From: Candidatus Omnitrophota bacterium
Lineage (GTDB): Bacteria > Omnitrophota > Gorgyraeia > B26-G9
Direction of reading: 5' to 3'
Assembly: GCA_018399295.1 (NCBI GenBank)
Contig: JAGYOO010000049.1
Location: 1 to 8,136, forward strand
Length of the DNA stretch: 8,136 nt
Within the stretch, counting starts at the first letter, position 1, and each line of letters starts with the position of its first letter. Both the position numbers and the translations under genes were made by a program. Shown here piece after piece: positions 1 through 5,532 of this stretch. The notes beneath the pieces are model-generated. The model was not told the DNA's origin. It did not search any database and saw only the letters and a program-made list of their open reading frames with translations.

Positions 1-44
1 TGTTTTATCCGTTCAGCCCCGACTCCCGAACCATGCCTTGTAAA

Positions 45-128
45 TGGTGCGGACGGAGAGACTTGAACTCTCATCCCAAAGGGATACGGTCCTAAGCCGT
101 ACGCGTATGCCAATTCCGCCACGTCCGC
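45..128 (-). tRNA. tRNA-Leu (anticodon UAG)
   Basis: On the minus strand this folds as a class II tRNA. The 7-bp acceptor stem is GCGGACG/CGTCCGC. The anticodon stem TACGG/CCGTA closes the loop CTTAGGA, whose anticodon TAG (bases 92-94) reads CUA and probably other CUN codons. A long variable arm, TCCC-TTT-GGGA, is typical of leucine tRNAs. The T arm is GAGAG-TTCAAGT-CTCTC. The discriminator base is A, as expected for tRNA-Leu, and the terminal CCA is encoded (45-47). It lies 51 bp downstream of tRNA-Lys and is probably processed from the same transcript. Confidence 0.97.
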
Positions 129-179
129 GACTTAAAATTGTTACCGCTCCCCAAAGGAGAGACTGAACTTACGGATTTT

Positions 180-255
180 TGGTGGGCCGTGAAGGAATCG
201 AACCTTCAACCCTCTGATTAAGAGTCAGATGCTCTGCCGATTGAGCTAACGGCCC
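180..255 (-). tRNA. tRNA-Lys (anticodon CUU)
   Basis: This is a 76-nt class I tRNA with encoded CCA (180-182). The acceptor stem is GGGCCGT/ACGGCCC. The anticodon stem TCTGA/TCAGA closes the loop CTCTTAA, giving anticodon CTT (220-222), which reads AAG. The T loop TTCGATT and the D-arm segment TAGCTCAATCGGCAGAGCA are canonical. Because a CUU tRNA reads only AAG, a UUU isoacceptor should exist elsewhere in the genome. It is the first tRNA behind the promoter at 308-336. Confidence 0.97.
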
Positions 256-307
256 CAAATTTTTTAAATCAGCCCGCAGGCAATCATTAACAAAAAATTG
301 TTTTTAA

Positions 308-336
308 ATTATAGCAGAAAGAACTGTTACGGTCAA
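308..336 (-). promoter_or_regulatory. Sigma70-type promoter of the tRNA-Lys/tRNA-Leu unit
   Basis: The minus strand reads TTGACC (331-336), exactly 17 nt, then TATAAT (308-313). This is a near-perfect vegetative promoter. The predicted start near 300-302 leaves a leader of about 45 nt before tRNA-Lys. The -35 box begins 5 bp past the stop codon of the flavodoxin gene, so the tRNAs can be transcribed independently of the protein operon. No terminator lies between the two units, so read-through is also possible. Confidence 0.85.
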
Positions 337-341
337 CGTCT

Positions 342-827
342 TTATCTGGACTGATTTTCTACTCGTCCGGCCAGCACGGCCAGTCTATTCCCGAACCTCC
401 GACATTCTTCCACAGCACGGTCATCCGGCAACCCCACGGCAACCGGCCCATAGTGACTTCCCTTGGGATCACCCTGTATCAGCATTCCGTGTACCAGGAA
501 CGCGTGCAGGATATCCAAAACTGTTGTTTCGTTTCCCCCGGCGATATTCGCCGACGAGGCAAAGGCGGCCCCAATTCTGCCGTCCAGCTTCCCGTGCAAT
601 TTAACGCTCTCATCCAAAAGCCGTTTGACTTCAAAAGACATTGTCCCATAATAGGTAGGCGAACCGAAAACCAGAATATCATAACCCGCCAGTTCTTCGG
701 CTTTTATCTCCGTCATCTCTTTCCTGTCCACGGAGATTCCGTTTTCCGTTAAAGAAGCGGAAATCATCTCTGCCATCTTTGCCGTATTCCCGGTTCGGGA
801 ATAATACCCCACAAGAGCTTTTTTCAT
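342..827 (-). CDS. WrbA-like flavodoxin family protein (FMN-binding)
   Basis: This is a 161-aa flavodoxin-fold protein, probably a cytoplasmic FMN oxidoreductase or electron carrier of the NAD(P)H:quinone oxidoreductase/WrbA type. Beta-1 runs into the phosphate loop SRTGNT (residues 10-15). The second FMN loop is SPTYYG (56-61). The third region has the WrbA-like pattern GGNETT, then HAFLVHGM, then HYG around residue 125. E. coli WrbA is about 198 aa; the shorter length here suits the compact single-domain relatives. The ATG at 827 is chosen because GGGAGGA sits 3 nt upstream; a reading from an upstream TTG would put that ribosome site inside the gene. It lies 14 nt after the PilZ gene and is the last gene of the block. 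The substrate cannot be told from sequence. Confidence 0.9.
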   Translation of the reverse strand: MKKALVGYYSRTGNTAKMAEMISASLTENGISVDRKEMTEIKAEELAGYDILVFGSPTYYGTMSFEVKRLLDESVKLHGKLDGRIGAAFASSANIAGGNETTVLDILHAFLVHGMLIQGDPKGSHYGPVAVGLPDDRAVEECRRFGNRLAVLAGRVENQSR

Positions 828-841
828 AATTCCTCCCAATA

Positions 842-1393
842 CTACTGCAGACTCTTAAGCTCGTTTATCTCGTAATCGATCAGATGCGCCACCTGATCCA
901 TTTCATTAATCGCTTTTTCGATTATCTTCCGAAAATGCTCGGCCGTAGGATGACATTCTTCCACCTCCGTAAGCCGGGCAGCCATATCCTTCAGTTCCAG
1001 ATACATTTTTTTTAGCTCTTCCGCCTCTTTAAGATTCTTGCGGCGGATAAACTTCAGCAGTAGTTTTCGGTCTTCCTCGTTTAAACCGGAAAAAGATATG
1101 CCGGCATGAAAGTTGCCGGAATCACCCACCCCTGCTTCTATCCGGGCAACCTCCGCCAGGCACTGCACCTGACGGTAAGTCTTCCGATTATCCTCCAACA
1201 TAGGCAGATTCATCTTCAATTGAAGTTTAGTATTAGGAGCAATGTAACGATCCACCTGACAGAATATGCCGGAAAAACTTATATTGTTCGTCAATGTCAG
1301 GATCTGTTCACTTTCATTAAGACTTAATTCCAAAGGCAGTGCAAGCACAAACCGGGGGAATTTTCTTTTTTCAGAACCTTCAGCTTTGGTCAT
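842..1393 (-). CDS. PilZ-domain protein with helical C-terminal extension
   Basis: This 183-aa protein carries an N-terminal PilZ domain, a known cyclic-di-GMP receptor fold. Both binding motifs are intact: RxxxR as RKFPR (residues 10-14) and (D/N)xSxxG as NISFSG (37-42). The domain runs to about residue 105. The rest (about 110-183) is charged and predicted helical or coiled-coil, with no family recognised; it may be an output or oligomerisation region. No signal peptide or membrane segment is seen, so it is probably cytoplasmic. The start overlaps the rmuC stop by 14 nt. The upstream AAGGAG is 10 nt from this ATG but 7 nt from a TTG one codon earlier (1396), so the TTG is a real alternative. 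Overlap and shared operon suggest co-expression with RmuC. Confidence 0.88.
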   Translation of the reverse strand: MTKAEGSEKRKFPRFVLALPLELSLNESEQILTLTNNISFSGIFCQVDRYIAPNTKLQLKMNLPMLEDNRKTYRQVQCLAEVARIEAGVGDSGNFHAGISFSGLNEEDRKLLLKFIRRKNLKEAEELKKMYLELKDMAARLTEVEECHPTAEHFRKIIEKAINEMDQVAHLIDYEINELKSLQ

Positions 1394-2477
1394 CAATCAG
1401 AAGCTCCTTATCCTTGTCCACCTGACATATCCCCAACAGTTTTTCTTCAAATCTGCTGACCTTCTTTTCGGTCTCATCGTACTTATTTTTCAGATTGACT
1501 ATGTGCTTACCCAGCACTGTAAAATCGCCCTTGAATTTATCCATATCCGAACTCAATCGGGACAGGTTATCAATTATCTCCTGAACATGTTTTTCTACCT
1601 TCATCCCCTTCAGCCCCAGAACTATGGCCTGAAGATAGGCATAAAAAGAATTCGGGCTGACAGGAACCACGCGTCTTTCAAGAGCATAAGCGCAAAGACT
1701 GCTCTGCCCGCTGAAACTGTCTTTAATAATCATCTCGTAATACACATTTTCCGCGGGGATATACATCAAAGCAAAATCAAAGGTATTCTCATCGGGTACG
1801 ATATATTTGGCCGCGATACAGTCAACGTGTTTTTTAACGTCATTAAGAAACTTTTTTCGCGCCTGGCCCCGCTCATCATCTCCGGTTCCTTCGGAGATCC
1901 GCCGAAAATTTTCCAACGGAAATTTTGAGTCTACGCTTACCATATTATTGCCCAGCCGGACAACGGCATCGACTACCTCGCCGCTTTTAAAGCGATGCTG
2001 AAGGTTGAAATTCGATGCGGGCAGCATCTGCCCCAACAGGTCTCCGAGAAACAGCTCGCCGATGACTCCCCTCAGTTTAGGGGCCCGCAGAATCTCCTGC
2101 AACTCGGCGATATCTTTCCCCACATCGAACACTCTCTGGGTAGCCTGAGTCAGAGTACCGAGATTATTCCGAACTTCCCCGACCATGCGCGCGGCCGCGT
2201 CCAGCCGGTCCCCGACCGTCTTTTGGGAAGAAAACATCTGATCGGTCAGATTCTGGAGATTCCGGTTGACGCTTGTATTAAGTTCGCCTAACTGCTGATT
2301 CAACAGCTGTGAATTAGCGAACAGCGATTCGCCAACCTGCTGCCGCAGCCCGTCGATCTGCTGCTGCATCAACCGCAACGCCGCTTCTTTCTCATTGGTC
2401 CGGTTCTTCCGAAGAAGCATAAATCCGGCGATCGCTACGACAACTAAGATAATCAGCGCGTAAATAACTTCCGGCAT
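1380..2477 (-). CDS. rmuC: RmuC family DNA recombination protein, membrane-anchored
   Basis: This 365-aa protein matches RmuC, which is linked in E. coli to limiting inversions and rearrangements at repeats; its exact biochemistry is unsettled. Residues 4-22 form a single transmembrane helix, followed by a coiled coil (about 25-130). The conserved RmuC domain begins near LRGVIGE (135-141). It has a restriction-endonuclease-like signature: E141, D170 in VVDAVV, and D183-S-K185 in VDSKFP. A later conserved block is IPAENVYYE (240-248). The ATG has only a weak upstream AAGG and lies 5 nt after the stop of the zinc-ribbon gene, so translational coupling is likely. The tail overlaps the PilZ gene. 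Length and motif spacing are normal for compact RmuC proteins. Confidence 0.93.
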   Translation of the reverse strand: MPEVIYALIILVVVAIAGFMLLRKNRTNEKEAALRLMQQQIDGLRQQVGESLFANSQLLNQQLGELNTSVNRNLQNLTDQMFSSQKTVGDRLDAAARMVGEVRNNLGTLTQATQRVFDVGKDIAELQEILRAPKLRGVIGELFLGDLLGQMLPASNFNLQHRFKSGEVVDAVVRLGNNMVSVDSKFPLENFRRISEGTGDDERGQARKKFLNDVKKHVDCIAAKYIVPDENTFDFALMYIPAENVYYEMIIKDSFSGQSSLCAYALERRVVPVSPNSFYAYLQAIVLGLKGMKVEKHVQEIIDNLSRLSSDMDKFKGDFTVLGKHIVNLKNKYDETEKKVSRFEEKLLGICQVDKDKELLIDDQS

Positions 2478-2482
2478 TTATA

Positions 2483-2935
2483 TCAGGCCTTTTGTTCAGC
2501 CTCAGCCTTCTGTTTTTCCTCCTCCTGGCTCTTCTTAAATGTCTGCCAGCATTTTTTATTACAGAAGAACATCATGTTCCGATAATAGCGGATTTTATAA
2601 ATCGGTTTCTTACAGGAGCCACAGCTCATCGGTATCTCTACTTTCGGCGGCTTCTTTTCTCCCACTGGCTGATCTTTTTCAGCTTTATCTTCACTAACCG
2701 TTTCTTCAGCTTTCTTCTGAGCTGGTTTTTCTTCCACTTTTTCTTCGACAGGTTGATCTTCCGGCTTTTCTTCCACAGAAGCTTCTTCCGCTTTTGCTTC
2801 AACCGGCGTTTCTTCCGGCTTTTCCTCTGCGGCCTTTTCTTCAACCGGTTTTTCTTCGGATTTTACTTCTGCCTGTTCTGCGGCCTTTTCTTCCTGTTTC
2901 TCTTCCTGCTGATCCTTCTTTTCTTCTTCAGTCAT
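2483..2935 (-). CDS. Lys/Glu-rich low-complexity protein with C-terminal TRASH-like zinc-ribbon
   Basis: This 150-aa protein has two distinct parts. Residues 1-100 are low complexity, almost only E, K, A, P, V, Q and D, with recurring EEKP/VEEK units, and are probably disordered. Residues 103-135 hold a compact putative metal site: C105-x2-C108, 16 residues, C125-x3-C129, with the FCNKKCWxxF pattern seen in TRASH/MYM-type zinc fingers. The tail (136-150) is again charged. The start is well supported by AAAGGAG 9 nt before the ATG. There is no signal peptide or membrane helix. It lies 21 nt after the peptidase gene and 5 nt before rmuC. I recognise no named family for the whole protein. Metal binding is inferred from cysteine spacing; a DNA- or protein-binding role is speculation. 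Confidence 0.85.
   Translation of the reverse strand: MTEEEKKDQQEEKQEEKAAEQAEVKSEEKPVEEKAAEEKPEETPVEAKAEEASVEEKPEDQPVEEKVEEKPAQKKAEETVSEDKAEKDQPVGEKKPPKVEIPMSCGSCKKPIYKIRYYRNMMFFCNKKCWQTFKKSQEEEKQKAEAEQKA
2636..2935 (-). repeat. Degenerate EEKP/VEEK-type coding repeat
   Basis: The first 100 codons of the zinc-ribbon gene are an irregular array of units resembling EEKPVEEKAEE, visible in DNA as recurring cttttcttccac-type pyrimidine runs on the plus strand. Unit lengths vary, so this looks like a slippage-prone, compositionally constrained tract and not an exact tandem repeat. Confidence 0.6.
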
Positions 2936-2956
2936 TGTTAGTTTCTCCTTTCTAAA

Positions 2957-4165
2957 TCAATTCAGGCTCTTTATTAAATCAGTAAAAATTGCCGTAGTTT
3001 CAATAAGACTCTTTATGCTTACAAACTCATTATCCGCGTGGGCCCGGTCACCGCCTCCCACGCTGTATCCTATAGAAGGAATCCCCATACGGATAAAGTG
3101 TCTCAGATCCGTACCGCCGGTCATCAGGGCAGGCTTCAGCTTTTTCTTCAAAACATTTCGGACACATTCAGAAAACAACGGATAAAAAACTTCATCTTGA
3201 GAACTGACCACGGCTTCCTCCCGGGCCATTACCTTTACCCGGTACTTAATCCCCGGATTTCGTTTTCTGACCGCGGTTAAAACCTGTTCTATCTCACAAA
3301 GAGCCTTCGCGGTTGTCTCTTCCGGAATCAGTCTTCGGTCAATGCTGAAAGAACTTCTGCCCGGCACGATATTAACCTTATGCCCGCCGCTTACCACTCC
3401 TCCGCACACCAGACTCGGCCGCGCGTCCTCCAAAGAGCGGACGCCGAAACGGGTCTGTTTGCGATTGAGACGCCGGGCCAATCCAAACACCGCCGCGGCT
3501 GCCATATTCATCCCTTCAAAAGCATTTCTCCCCCGAGAGGGTTGGGACCCGTGCGCCGACTTTCCCTGAAAATCAACTTCCAGCCAAAGCATCCCCTTAT
3601 TACCGACGGCGGCAAACTCTCCGGAATATCCCTCTCCCAGCGCGTAATCCGCCTGCACCAGCTTCTTCTTAACGAGATACTCTAATCCCGCGGCTCCCCC
3701 GGTCTCTTCATCCGGAGTAAAGGATAGTTCCAGATTAACACCGGGCATAATATCCTGCTGACGCAGGAGCCGCACGGCAGTCAGCACGGCGGCAATATTC
3801 GCCTTCATATCTTCACTGCCCCGGCCGTAAAGCCGACCGTTCTTTATTACCGGGATAAAGGGATCAGTATGCCAGTTTTCCGTGGCCGGTACAACATCAT
3901 AATGAGAATTTATGTGGAGAGTCTTCCGGTGTCTTCCGGTATTCCATCGGGCCACCAGATTTATTCTCGCAGAACCTTCCGCCGGTCTGGCCGCGATATA
4001 CCTGGTCGTCTTCAACCCGATATCACGGCACTCAGCCTCGATAAAATCCACCATGCGTTCGTAATTGATTCCCGGGGGGTTTACAGTGGGAATCTCGATC
4101 AAGCGGCTGGCAAGACTGATAAGTTCCCGCTGCTGCTTTTTAACAAGGCGAATGGAATTGTCCAT
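2957..4165 (-). CDS. M20 family metallopeptidase / ArgE-DapE-like deacylase
   Basis: This is a 402-aa di-zinc amidohydrolase of the M20 family, which includes ArgE, DapE and carboxypeptidase G2-type enzymes. Visible residues are the SHYD box (H88, catalytic D90), RGSEDMK with bridging D119, PDEETGG with general base E153 and metal ligand E154, E178 as the likely next ligand, and C-terminal RAHADNE with H376. The dimerisation domain is marked by SAHGSQP (H205) and returns to the catalytic domain near GGTDLRH. Length is typical. There is no signal peptide, so it is cytoplasmic. The substrate is undetermined: ArgE, DapE or a dipeptidase would all look like this. The ATG follows an in-frame TAG directly, so it is the first possible start, yet there is no Shine-Dalgarno sequence. 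It is the first gene of the second block. Confidence 0.92.
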   Translation of the reverse strand: MDNSIRLVKKQQRELISLASRLIEIPTVNPPGINYERMVDFIEAECRDIGLKTTRYIAARPAEGSARINLVARWNTGRHRKTLHINSHYDVVPATENWHTDPFIPVIKNGRLYGRGSEDMKANIAAVLTAVRLLRQQDIMPGVNLELSFTPDEETGGAAGLEYLVKKKLVQADYALGEGYSGEFAAVGNKGMLWLEVDFQGKSAHGSQPSRGRNAFEGMNMAAAAVFGLARRLNRKQTRFGVRSLEDARPSLVCGGVVSGGHKVNIVPGRSSFSIDRRLIPEETTAKALCEIEQVLTAVRKRNPGIKYRVKVMAREEAVVSSQDEVFYPLFSECVRNVLKKKLKPALMTGGTDLRHFIRMGIPSIGYSVGGGDRAHADNEFVSIKSLIETTAIFTDLIKSLN

Positions 4166-4168
4166 CTA

Positions 4169-4174
4169 ATTATA
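4169..4174 (-). promoter_or_regulatory. Possible -10 box for the M20-rmuC-PilZ block
   Basis: The minus strand has a perfect TATAAT three bases before the ATG of the M20 gene. No good -35 hexamer lies 16-19 nt upstream and there is no extended -10 TG. If used, transcription would begin at or inside the start codon and give a leaderless mRNA. The AT-rich context could also produce this hexamer by chance. Confidence 0.35.
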
Positions 4175-4195
4175 ATTTTACGGATAATGAATATT

Positions 4196-4225
4196 GACCC
4201 CCGTGAAGTTTCCTTCACAGGGGCC
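4196..4225 (-). terminator. 13-bp GAAA-loop hairpin after the 76-aa gene, possible terminator
   Basis: On the minus strand GGCCCCTGTGAAG pairs with CTTCACGGGGGTC through 13 consecutive pairs (two G-U wobbles), closed by a GAAA tetraloop (4209-4212). It lies 25 nt past the stop of the 76-aa gene and 30 nt before the M20 start codon. The 3' flank is AT-rich (AATATTCATTAT) but lacks a clean U tract, so termination may be partial; it may instead stabilise or process the mRNA 3' end. Confidence 0.55.
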
Positions 4226-4250
4226 AATCTATAACAATTACCTCCGCGAA

Positions 4251-4481
4251 CTACTTCTTCTTCCGCCGAGCCATCTTGCTGCGGGAAACATCTCCATTCT
4301 TATCGATAAAGTAGAGATATCCATCTTCCCGTGTAACTCCCAGCTTAGCGACCTTTTCAGGCTTACCGCCTTTTTTGCCTCCCCGTGCCATTTTCGCTCT
4401 GGAGACGTCGCCCTGCTTATCCAGATAGTAGAGGTATCCCTTCTCTCTCACAACTCCGGCTTTTTCCACGCGTTCTGCCAT
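4251..4481 (-). CDS. Small basic protein of two GYLYxxDKxGDVSRxKMAR repeats
   Basis: This 76-aa protein has unknown function. It consists of two copies of a 29-residue unit (6-34 and 45-73) with 20 identities, sharing VxRExGYLY(Y/F)(L/I)DKxGDVSRxKMAR. The units are joined by a Gly/Lys linker, and the protein ends in RRKKK. The GYLYYLDKQGDV part suggests a short beta hairpin with a DKxGD turn. The high positive charge at the repeat ends would suit nucleic-acid or ribosome binding, but that is only inference. The start is unambiguous: GGAGGTGA, matching the anti-Shine-Dalgarno over eight bases, lies 4 nt before the ATG and implies strong translation. It appears to be its own unit, with a structured leader upstream and a hairpin downstream. 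I recall similar unnamed proteins in uncultured bacterial genomes but cannot name the family. Confidence 0.88.
   Translation of the reverse strand: MAERVEKAGVVREKGYLYYLDKQGDVSRAKMARGGKKGGKPEKVAKLGVTREDGYLYFIDKNGDVSRSKMARRKKK
4263..4466 (-). repeat. In-frame tandem duplication within the 76-aa gene
   Basis: Codons 6-34 (4380-4466) and 45-73 (4263-4349) encode the two protein repeats, offset by 39 codons (117 nt). The match is strong in protein but diverged in DNA, indicating an old duplication kept by selection. Confidence 0.75.
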
Positions 4482-4485
4482 TCTT

Positions 4486-4493
4486 TCACCTCC
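4486..4493 (-). promoter_or_regulatory. Extended Shine-Dalgarno of the 76-aa gene
   Basis: GGAGGTGA on the minus strand, 4 nt before the ATG, is complementary to the 16S 3' end over eight bases. It is the strongest ribosome site in the window, whereas most neighbours rely on AAGGA-type sites or on coupling. Confidence 0.85.
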
Positions 4494-4511
4494 CTCCCGG
4501 CTATTCTCTTT

Positions 4512-4559
4512 TCAGGACCGCTCCATCCTGAAAATCAGGAAACGCTTTACAGAGCGGTC
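4512..4559 (-). promoter_or_regulatory. Structured leader with alternative pairings upstream of the 76-aa gene
   Basis: In the minus-strand transcript a perfect 8-bp stem, GACCGCTC (4552-4559) with GAGCGGTC (4516-4523), encloses an inner 6-bp hairpin, TCCTGA-TTT-TCAGGA (4526-4540). A second TCCTGA (4512-4517) overlaps the 3' arm of the outer stem and could instead pair with the same TCAGGA, breaking both stems. The element ends about 20 nt before the Shine-Dalgarno site. No known riboswitch class is recognised. A regulatory role is inferred only from the pairing geometry. Confidence 0.45.
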
Positions 4560-4584
4560 AAAAATCTGCTCATCTTCTTTACTG

Positions 4585-4647
4585 AAAAAACAAGCGGGTA
4601 ACTGATTCATTGAACGGTGATAATGAATGCACTAGCAACATTTACCC
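4585..4647 (-). terminator. Possible terminator of the folK-nadX cofactor operon
   Basis: On the minus strand GGGTAA (4642-4647) pairs with TTACCC (4596-4601) around an inner 7-bp stem, ATTCATT/AATGAAT (4605-4611 and 4622-4628). Two bases later comes TTGTTTTTT (4585-4593), a good U-rich tract. The stem is interrupted and AT-rich inside, so it is weaker than a textbook intrinsic terminator, but it sits where the nadX transcript should end, about 80 nt past the stop codon. Confidence 0.4.
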
Positions 4648-4725
4648 TGACGCGAACAAGCCCATAGGTACAATTACAGATCTCGATATTCTTCTTCAGA
4701 TTCAGACATCCAATTTTTGCTGTCA

Positions 4726-5532
4726 TCAAGTGCCGATTCTGACCGCAGACAATATCCTTTCCAGCATCGCCTCCGCCGACAGAATTGCCAACTGGCTTGT
4801 TTTCGGATTTTGCTTAGAAGGAACATTTTCCGTTTGACTTACTATTTTACCAAAATCTCCGTCGATTTCAATAGAATGTGTATTTCTGGCTAATCCCGGG
4901 CAGGCAATGATCCGGACCATCGTCCGTGCCGCCCCGATTCCGGCCAGGCTTAAAACCGCTGCCACATTAATATTTTTAGGAAAGGCCTTCACTGCCTGTG
5001 CGGCAGTTCCCGAAAAAACAATCAGTTCCTGTTTGAGTCCGGTCAGATCCAATCCCTTCTTCTTCAGATAAGGCGCGCCAGCCAGACCGGCCGGCGGTTT
5101 ACGCGTAGTCAGGCTCACCTTTTTGATCCGGCCGCGGGCAGCGGCATTGATCGCGTCCAATCCGGCAATCGCCCCGCTTGGGACATATACCCTGACCTTT
5201 TTTCGTTTCGCTTGAGACAAGAGCCCGGGCCTGGATAAGAGCCCTCCCACACTCATTATCATAACCTCTTTCCCGGCCCGAATCGCGGCCTCAGCCGTCT
5301 CTACAGCCGCTTCCTGGCCGGCCGCTTCAATGATAAGATCCGATTTTTCGATCAGGTGAGAAAGTGAATACAGCTTAATCTTTCTGTTCAGTTTTTTTCC
5401 CAGTCCACTGACTTTTTCCTTCAAAGGCTCACAGAAACCGGTTAAACGGGCCCGGCCGGAGAACCGTTTCAAAACTGCCTCTCCTAAGTAGGAACCAATA
5501 GTACCGCAACCGACTATTCCGACCCGGATCAT
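4726..5532 (-). CDS. nadX: L-aspartate dehydrogenase
   Basis: This 268-aa cytoplasmic enzyme oxidises L-aspartate to iminoaspartate with NAD(P)+, supplying NadA for de novo NAD synthesis in place of the oxidase NadB. The N-terminal Rossmann fold has GxGxxG as GCGTIG (residues 8-13). The family block PSGAIAGLDA (118-127) is present, as are FPKNINVAAVLSLAG (184-198) and NTHSIEIDG with probable catalytic H219. Length is typical of NadX (about 240-270 aa). Its ATG overlaps the nadA stop by one base (TAATG), with AGAAGG 10 nt upstream, so the two are translationally coupled. It is the last gene of the cofactor operon. A homoserine-dehydrogenase-like enzyme is unlikely given the His motif and the nadA neighbour. 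Confidence 0.94.
   Translation of the reverse strand: MIRVGIVGCGTIGSYLGEAVLKRFSGRARLTGFCEPLKEKVSGLGKKLNRKIKLYSLSHLIEKSDLIIEAAGQEAAVETAEAAIRAGKEVMIMSVGGLLSRPGLLSQAKRKKVRVYVPSGAIAGLDAINAAARGRIKKVSLTTRKPPAGLAGAPYLKKKGLDLTGLKQELIVFSGTAAQAVKAFPKNINVAAVLSLAGIGAARTMVRIIACPGLARNTHSIEIDGDFGKIVSQTENVPSKQNPKTSQLAILSAEAMLERILSAVRIGT

Noticed and set aside
1..44. Minus-strand GGGGCTGAACGGAT resembles a tmRNA 5' end
   Set aside because: The conserved GGATTCGAC continuation is missing (GGATAAAACA here), and the window ends, so no tmRNA fold can be supported.
1266..1928. 220-codon open frame on the plus strand
   Set aside because: It lies antisense to the well-supported rmuC and PilZ genes, has no family motifs and has no ribosome site in context; it is a shadow of their codon pattern.
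2492..2941. 149-codon plus-strand frame rich in Phe and Leu that looks like a membrane protein
   Set aside because: It is the reverse complement of Glu/Lys codons (GAA/AAG to TTC/CTT) of the Lys/Glu-rich gene, which has its own ribosome site and a conserved cysteine motif.
3921..3940. Exact tandem 10-bp repeat GTCTTCCGGT
   Set aside because: It lies inside the intact M20 gene, the two copies are read in different frames, and no similar copies are seen nearby; probably coincidental.
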